Below, piece by piece: positions 54,027 to 64,000 of a DNA stretch of 64,000 nucleotides. The stretch lies in the NCBI RefSeq assembly GCF_900964775.1, contig NC_041813.1:28043105-28107104 (forward strand), written 5' to 3'. The stretch comes from Scleropages formosus (lineage: Eukaryota > Chordata > Actinopteri > Osteoglossiformes > Osteoglossidae). The notes beneath the pieces are model-generated. The model worked only from the letters and a program-made list of their open reading frames with translations. It made no database searches and had not been told where the DNA came from. A program made the translations under genes and the position numbers. Position 1 is the stretch's first letter; each line of letters starts with the position of its first letter.

Positions 54027-55135
54027 AAGGCAACGCTGACTAGAGTGAAACCGGACCGAGGAGAAAGAAACTAGCTTGGCAACTTCTCTGTATCGTTAAC
54101 ACGAAGGTGAAAAAATTAGAGAAAAATTCCATACGCATATGGAGCACTTCCTTCTATGTGTGAGAGGCAATCCACGCTGTGTAGAATTGCACTGTATTGG
54201 CTTCTTATACAGGTTTTTCTTTGGGTATGTTGCATCAAATACGGAGCGATGTTATTACTGTCACGTAAACTACTGTTATGACCATTTCACATAATCTGAG
54301 GTGAGAACAATACCAGGACTAGTTCTCACTGTATCTATCATAGATTCTATGGGCAACACCGTGGCACAGCAGGACATGGGTTTGAATCTAACTCGCTCCG
54401 TGTGGAGTTTGCATGTTCTCCTCATGTGTGGGTTTCCTCCGGGTGCTTCGATTTCCTGCCACCGTCCAAAGACATGAGTTCGAGATGAAATGAGAACTCT
54501 AAATTGGCTGCAGTGTGTGTATGAGTGAGTGTGTTACATTGCTTTGCTGTATAAACAGGTGAGTGATTGCAGGGAGATGACCGCGGTGTATCTCGCTGCC
54601 TCGGACAAAGGTGTCAGTGAAACGCCGGTTAATTATTATTATTATGTGTCACTTTTGAAAAAAAACACCTGCCCAGCGTCTAAATGTTAATCCACCGTGC
54701 TTTAGATTCTAAGTCAATCAGATTTGATTTTATATTGTAATAAGTCAATGATGAAATGTAAAGTTTCTCTGTTTATATCTTTCAGTACTACGGTTAGTAG
54801 CTGAACTAGGTTCTGATTTTTCACTGATTCGGGGTCACGTGTTCAAACAGTATCTTATTACAGACTGAAGTGCTCCCTCTTTCATAACTTGCAATTATTT
54901 GTTATAGTTTTCAAACTGATATCAGACGAGAAAGCTGGGTTTTGTTTGAAATCAACTGCACATTAACAAAAGATTTCCAAAGAAGTCTAATATATGTTTG
55001 TATAAATGGTGAATGTGTTTTTTTTGTACTAGGTATCATTGCTCTTATCATAGAATTACAGATTACAGTGTGTTATGTCTGTGAAGTAAATGTTTAAGAC
55101 AGTTTAGTGCAAATAAAGAACATTAGACAATCTGA
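54027..55135 (+). other. 3' UTR of the TRIM gene
   Basis: Runs from the TGA stop to a polyadenylation signal AATAAA at 55112-55117. It contains a diverged SINE-like repeat at about 54350-54610 ('gtgtggagtttgcatgttct', 'ggtttcctccgggtgctt') ending in a short ATT repeat. Confidence 0.65.
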
Positions 55136-55139
55136 ACAA

Positions 55140-58322
<3,183 letters not shown>

Positions 58323-58383
58323 TCTGTCACAGTTGTTTGTTTCGTGCATGTATGATATCGAAGGCCCAACAGAGTGAGAATTA

Positions 58384-58700
58384 GAGTGGCATGGTGAGTA
58401 CCGCTGCTGTCTCACAGTGCTTGGGTGGTGCAAGAGGACATGGGTTCAATCCCTGCTCAGTCTGTGAGGAGTTTGCATGTTCTCCCAGTGTTCTGTGTGG
58501 GTTTCCTCTGGTTTCCTCCCACACTCCAGAGACATGCTGTTCAGGTTCACCCATAGTGTGTGAGTGACAGAGAACATGTGTTCTGTTGTATGGATGAGTG
58601 ACCCAGTGTAAGTAGTGTATCTAGCAGTGTAAGGTGTGTGGGCTGATAACACTACACAGAGTTCTTTGGAAGTCACATTGGAGAAAAGTGTCTGCTAAAT
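58384..58700 (+). mobile_element. Full-length tRNA-headed SINE
   Basis: Head 'ggcatggtgagtaccgctgc' with B box GGGTTCAATCC, body 'gtttgcatgttctcccagtg' and 'tcacccatagtgtgtgagtg', tail 'gagaaaagtgtctgctaaat'. It sits 62 bp after the dusp3 stop, probably in its 3' UTR. Confidence 0.88.
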
Positions 58701-59076
58701 AAATGTCATATAATTAGCTCTGCTACCTAAGCTTTTCATACACTTCTCTTTTCTAAGTAAACATCACACACATATGCAGTGCGCAAGCTTTGCAACACTG
58801 TTGCATATTCAGCAACTCATAATACCCTGCGATAGCCCGTGCCCTTTCCTACTAGGATAGGCTCCGGACCGCCGCGACCATAACTTGAACTTGTTACCCA
58901 TAGTAAGTGAGTGAGAGACTGTCATAGTACAGATCATCAAAGTTTATATCTAAAACGACTGGAATAACTTCTTAAAAGCATGGAAATAAGACATGCTGCT
59001 CTAAGAAGGTGAGCAATTTTGATGCACATTCATTTTTTGAGATTTTTGATGGATACTCATTATTATTCGCGGTACT

Positions 59077-59117
<41 letters not shown>

Positions 59118-59290
59118 TATTATTATTACCTTCAGTCGCCTGAGAGTATGTTACTTATTTGTGCGCCATTTATTTCAATAACACTTATTATAAAAACCGC
59201 ATTGTCGCGAACTGCGCTTTGTTGTTTTTTTATTATTAATAATTGTGGCGCATTTCTATGTTTGTTAGCAGTGCGTGTGTCTTTTTCTTT
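58701..59290. other. Intergenic stretch with microsatellite
   Basis: A fragment of a common fish repeat at about 58845-58890 (ggataggctccggaccgccg), then AT-rich DNA with a (TTA)n microsatellite at 59079-59128. No gene seen. Confidence 0.65.
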
Positions 59291-59596
59291 TTTTACCGAG
59301 CGTCAGGCTGCAGCGCGCGACAAATCCCACGTTTCATGCGGCGGCGAAGGCTCGCGAGACGCTGCTTTGACTTGGCGCTCGACGCGCGCGCTCCCCGCGC
59401 TCTCCCCGCGCGCTCCCACGTCAGGCGGGTGGGAGTGCTCTCGGCTGATGTAAACACAGTCCAATCCTCCCTGCCGCGGACCGGCCACGGGCACGGGCAC
59501 AGACATAGGCGCGGACGCGGAGGCGCGCCGCGCAGCGCAGCGCAGCGTTTCTTCTGCCGTCAACGACACCGTAGCGTAGCAGCGCGTCCTGCCGCC
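59290..59596 (+). promoter_or_regulatory. nbr1 CpG-island promoter
   Basis: Abrupt shift from AT-rich DNA to CpG-dense sequence (about 59290 to 59930) spanning the first coding exon of nbr1. No TATA box in an obvious position. The start codon has the strong context gccgccATGG. Confidence 0.7.
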
Positions 59597-62500
59597 ATGG
59601 AGGTGCTCGTAACCCTGAAGGTGAATTTCAGAGGGAAGACGGCCAGTTTGCTCGTGTCGGATCCGGAGAAATCCAGTTGGGAGTCGGTGGAAGCCATGGT
59701 GAGCGCGCCTCGCTGCACGGGAACACGCACGTACACGCATAGTACTAGTTACGGACCTCGCCGAGTCAGTCAGTCAGTGTCGCCCAGCGCGGGCCTCACG
59801 AGACGGGTGCGCCCTCTCTCGTCTCGGCGCGAGTCAGTCAGTGTGGTGAAGGCGCGCGGGCACGAGGACAACGCGGCCGGGGGCTCAGGAGTTAATAATG
59901 GCTCCCGAGGCCGGTACTGCTGGGTAACAAGTGCATACACAGACAGAGTACAGTACAGTACACAGTACAGTACAGACCTTCGTCATTGCGTGGCACGTGT
60001 GTGTGTGTGATGCTACAGTGAGGGATACTAGTAATGGTAGGTTGGTCAGGGTAGGTTAGCAGAGTAGGGTACTATGGTAAATTGGTGAGAGGTTAGTACT
60101 TTGACTACACTAGAAATAGCCTAGGCACTATGGTAAATTGGCAATAATAGGTTAGTGCTGTACAGTGGTGAAGGTACCATGGTAAATTAGCGGTTAGTAC
60201 CGTACACTGGCAAGGTATTATAGTAAACTGGCGATAGGTTAGTACTGTACACTGATAGGTTATTATGGTGAATTGGTGGTACTTTAGTACATTAGTCTAG
60301 AGTGGTAACAGTTTCATATGCTGGATAGGTGATTGGTTGGTACGGTGGACGTGTGGCACATGGTGGATTAACAGTAGTTTAATATGTTGGAATCGTGATG
60401 GGTTACTACAGTAAATTGGCCATAGGTTACTACTGTTGACTCATCAAAGTGCAGGACGTTGATAAGTTTAGTTGGTATTAATGGGCTGCGGGTAGGTTAG
60501 TACAGCAGAATGGTGATAACTTAGTATCGTGGACTGGTGATTGGATAGCACCATGAGTCTGGTGATTGGATAGCACCATGAGGCTTGTGATTGGTTAGTA
60601 CCATGAGGCTTGTGATTGGATAGCACCATGGGGCTGGTGATTGGTTAGTAGCATAGCATCAATGATTGGATAGCACGATGGGGTGGTGACTGGTTAGTAC
60701 TGTGCATTGGTGACATGGTCGCATAGTATATTGGTGATAGGTTATTACAGTGGAATATTGATAACTTAATACTGTGGAGTGGTGATAGGTTAGTATGGTG
60801 GGCTGGTTGAGGGGTTAAAACAATGGATTGGTTGTAAGTGAGTACAATAAATGGTTGCTAAGTTAATATCCGTGTGCATGAAGTGTTCAGGCACCAAGGT
60901 GAGCTTTGACTTACATGGCATTGCATCAAGCAGGCCTGCATTTTAAACTTCCTCCAGAGCAAAAAATAAATAAATAAAAATGCGCACTGCCCTTTTCATG
61001 AGAAATATGAATGGGTTTTGGCTCATGCAAAGTAAATTACCTTGGCATCTCTCAAAATACACAAAAATATATTTTCTTGCTTGGATGTCAACAGTGAATA
61101 TATACATTTTATTTCACGAATACCTACAAATGTGTTTAAAAAAGATGGCACTTCCTGTCTTTTTGTTCAAAAAGGTATGTTTTAACCTTGAGTTCCTGAC
61201 ACCCCTATGAAAGATATTTATTTGAAAACGGACAGCGGTGTTAGATAAAGGTTAATATTAGATCCAAGGTGACTTGCAATGTTAGATAATCAATTACAGT
61301 CATAAGAATCTTAATAAGAATTATAATTATTCTGATTTTCCATGTATGTAACAGATTAAAGGGTCTTTCGCCTTGAGCACTCTACAAGTTACATATTTTG
61401 ATGAAGACAACAAAGAGGTAAGGCATAATTTCTCACCAATAAGACCTTGATTAGCATTAAACACTATTCAGTTTACCTTTACATGTGTTTAATGTGTTCT
61501 AGACAAATCTGGCTGGTTTTGAGTATGAATGTGTTTAATTAATATCTTTACATATTTAATGCAAATATATATTTAGTTGGCAGCTCCGGGTAGTGCTGGT
61601 GTCTCACAGCTCCTGAGCTGCAGGCTCAGACATGAGTTCAAATCCAGCTCGGTCTTTGCGTTTGAGCTGAATTGGTGACAGTGAGTGAGTGAGTGCATGT
61701 GATTGCCCTGTGTTGGACTGGTGTCTTGTCCAGGGTGTACAAATGATCATGTCTCCATCCTGTGTCCTCACACCCAGTGCTTACAGGGTAGACTTAAAGT
61801 TATTTGTAAGCAGTTACTTTTGAATGAATGAATGAATGAATGAAAATGTATAACATTAAAAAAAGACAAGGTAGAAATTTTTGCAACAAATATTATAAAA
61901 TATGTTACTGTTGTTATTGTCATCTATGAAATATATTTTGGTGTTTTAATTTTATAGAAATAAAATTATAGGCATATTTTTTTTTTTTGTCTGTAAACCA
62001 ATTTTTTCCTTAAGGAATAATGGCAATTTTTACCCCCCGACAATGAGAATTCACCTAAAGCGGTGATTTCACAGAACAACTTGACACAGTAATGTAAGGA
62101 ATTGTTGTGCCTCACTGTCCTGAGATTTTCTGAAACAGTTGCTGTTTTTTTCATCATATTCTAGGTATTCATCAGTTGTCAAGGTAAGCACCAAAAGCTT
62201 AAAAAAAACTAATTTTAAAGGACAAATTATTAAAAAAAAAAAATTCAGTTTGTATTTATATATTAAGACATTGTTAACGTAATAATATATGTATTAATTC
62301 ATTGCTAGTTTGGCATATTTGTGCGTGCTGCAGTTATTCAGAGCATCCTACAGTTTTTAACAGCTGGGTATTTTCGCTGTCGCAGTTTAAGTGTATTTAT
62401 TACAGGGTGTTACTGTAGTAGCAGGGAGCAGGGCTTGAACTGACAACCCTCAGGTTACAAATTCATGTTGTAAACTGCTACACTGCCTAGTGCTCATAAA

Positions 62501-63816
62501 TGTATTTAAATTATGGAAAGCACTGGACTGTAATATGTTATATTTATACATTATATTTTGTTTTCATTATAACATGTTTTTATTTGCAGGCGAATATGAA
62601 GAAGCATTAAAGGTATTTAATTTTTTTTTTTTTTTTTAATCAGTCGTGTTTGGCGTTTCAGCTGCTCGATCAAGCAGCCTTTCCAACCGTCTCCAACGAC
62701 TGTTCATTTGATAAACTGTATTTTTCATTCCAAGGAAACTAAATCATTTGCAGGAGATTGACAGTGGAGAATTACATAGTCTCTAGAGTGTCTCTGGAGT
62801 CTCTATTAAATTACGATGAGGGAAATGAGGTAGGTTTCACAACAGAGCAGAGGCACAGCAACAAATATGGCAACTGTGCACAATGGCAAAAGTATTGGTC
62901 ATTTCATCTTAAGGGTTATAGTATACAGTTTACGTAACGCTCATCGGAACTGTTAGAACTGCAGCCGCTTACCGAGAGGCCCTTAAAACTTGAACTTTTG
63001 GAATTTATTTTGCTCTTTGATATGGTTGAACTTGTCCAGCGATTTCATAAAATGCAAAGACTCGAAAAGGTCAAAATTTATGGATGTAAAAGGGAAAATA
63101 TAATGCCTTGGTGTTGTCGTACAGACAGCTCCAAACCAAGGAAACAGGCTGCACATGAATGTATATGAGACAAAAGGCCCCGGGGTCACCAGCGAAGGCT
63201 GCGGTGGGCGGAGGGTTGCTGTCAAGCCTGCCCAGCGTGACAACTGCTCGGCTAGGGTCGCGGGAGAGAGAAAACAGGCTGTTGTACCCGAACAAGGCAT
63301 GGTATGAGTTCAGTTTTTATTTATTGATACCAAGATTTCATTAACCGTGGTGATTGCTCTGTTAGCGCAATTTTTTAGCTGACACTAAGGGCTTGTAAGG
63401 GCTGTCTTTGTAAGTACAGTAAAAAAAAAAAAAAAAAAAACCTAATCTTTTATGTATATTTCAATTATTTTAGTATTCAAGTAATTTGTGCTTTTTTTTA
63501 TTTTCAATTAGTAGTAGTTTTCTCCAATTAGTCTAGATTAGTGTGTGATTAACATCACACCCTTGAATGAACTGTAACCTTAATTTTTGATCTAAAAGTC
63601 TGTATAAATGGTCATCTGTAGGCTTTATGAGATTTATATGAGTTTACGTACATATTAAGAATGTGATTTTAGAGAAAAGCAATTTTTAGGACCAAGGAGG
63701 AATGTTTCTCTGTGGTTGTGAGTTTGTCCTGTTTAAACTTTCAGATGGCAAAAAAGACAGTGGCAAGCAAAGAAGATAAGACTCCACCAGCCTGGTTTAT
63801 ATCCTACATGGAGAAG
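59597..63816 (+). CDS. nbr1: Next to BRCA1 gene 1 protein, selective autophagy receptor (5' part)
   Basis: Exons in the window: 59597-59698, 61355-61417, 62165-62183, 62590-62612, 63125-63301, 63745-63816; the gene continues beyond the window. All borders are GT/AG and in frame (456 nt, 152 aa). Exons 1-4 encode the PB1 domain: MEVLVTLKVNFRGK, LLVSDPEKSSWESVEAM, YFDEDNKEVFISCQGEYEEA, with the acidic OPCA motif that in human NBR1 binds p62/SQSTM1. Exon 5 encodes a low-complexity linker (GNRLHMNVYETKG...; human has GNQLQMQVHEG). Exon 6 has PPAWFISYMEK, matching human PPDWFTSYLE. The ZZ, FW/NBR1, LIR and UBA regions would lie downstream. Confidence 0.95.
60028..60850 (+). repeat. Degenerate minisatellite in nbr1 intron 1
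   Basis: Irregular repeats of roughly 30-40 bp around the motif (a/g)ggttagtac...(t/c)tggtgatagg, e.g. 'gattggatagcaccatg' several times at 60540-60640. Strongly diverged, so old. Confidence 0.7.
61573..61847 (+). mobile_element. Diverged SINE-like repeat in nbr1 intron 2
   Basis: tRNA-like head 'cgggtagtgctggtgtctca' with B box GAGTTCAAATCC, 'ccctgtgttggactggtgtc' in the middle, and a (GAAT)n 3' end at 61827-61847. Confidence 0.65.
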
Positions 63817-64000
63817 GTAAGAATATGGCTTTAATGCCAATCCCAAACAGCTCTCATTCCAATTAAATATGGGGTCTACTTTTTCATGTACTTTTTTGAT
63901 ATGATCAGTGTTTTTTTTCGTTATAACACTGTCATGCACAGTTTAAAGAAGGTTGCTTCGTGTAGGTTTTCCCACGTTCAGTTACTTCTCTGATGTTGAA

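Noticed and set aside
59243-60010. 255-aa plus-strand frame covering the nbr1 promoter and first intron
   Set aside because: High GC lowers stop frequency; it overlaps the true nbr1 exon 1 in another frame and ends in simple repeats.

Overview
This is vertebrate nuclear DNA, almost certainly from a ray-finned (teleost) fish. It has intron-split genes for a ribosomal protein, importin beta, a TRIM ligase, a dual-specificity phosphatase and NBR1. It also carries several tRNA-headed SINE families with the 'gtctgctaaataaatgtaa'-type tail common in fish, Tigger-like DNA elements, and a tandem tRNA array of the kind known from fish genomes. The SINE style reminds me of osteoglossomorph fishes; that is a recollection, not a test. 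RPL23, KPNB1, DUSP3 and NBR1 all lie on human 17q, so the block keeps ancient synteny.

Layout. (1) 1-5172: about 10.7 copies of a 484-bp unit, each with one tRNA-Arg(ACG) and one tRNA-Glu(TTC) on the + strand and, in all but one copy, a strong CTCF-like motif. (2) About 5313-17460: a tandem duplication of about 6.1 kb. Both copies hold an LTR-like fossil and many tRNA-like relics. The left copy carries a decayed duplicate of rpl23 exon 4; the right copy holds the real rpl23 exons 4 and 5. (3) 15965-19613 (-): complete rpl23, 5 coding exons, 140 aa, with a 5'TOP-like leader. (4) 19650-22980: no gene; a higher-order minisatellite and a relic of kpnb1 exon 7. (5) about 22980-42236 (-): complete kpnb1, 876 aa over 21 exons plus a terminal exon that supplies the last base of the stop codon. 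Three of its introns each hold a related box C/D snoRNA-like element. (6) 46421-55135 (+): a TRIM E3 ligase (RING, two B-boxes, coiled coil, PRY-SPRY), 581 aa in 9 coding exons. (7) 56114-58322 (+): dusp3, 180 aa. (8) 59597 to the window end (+): first six coding exons of nbr1 (PB1 domain).

Exon chains for the four conserved genes were read codon by codon. Each closes in frame with canonical GT/AG borders, and rpl23 and kpnb1 match the human protein lengths exactly.

The most interesting observation is the snoRNA trio in kpnb1 introns 5, 10 and 11. They share C, D' and C' boxes and a terminal stem, and a guide complementary to the 18S rRNA segment targeted in mammals by SNORD32 (U32). Next are the tRNA/CTCF-motif array, the tRNA-relic field beside it, and the TRIM gene whose PRY-SPRY domain is split by an intron carrying a Tigger-like MITE.
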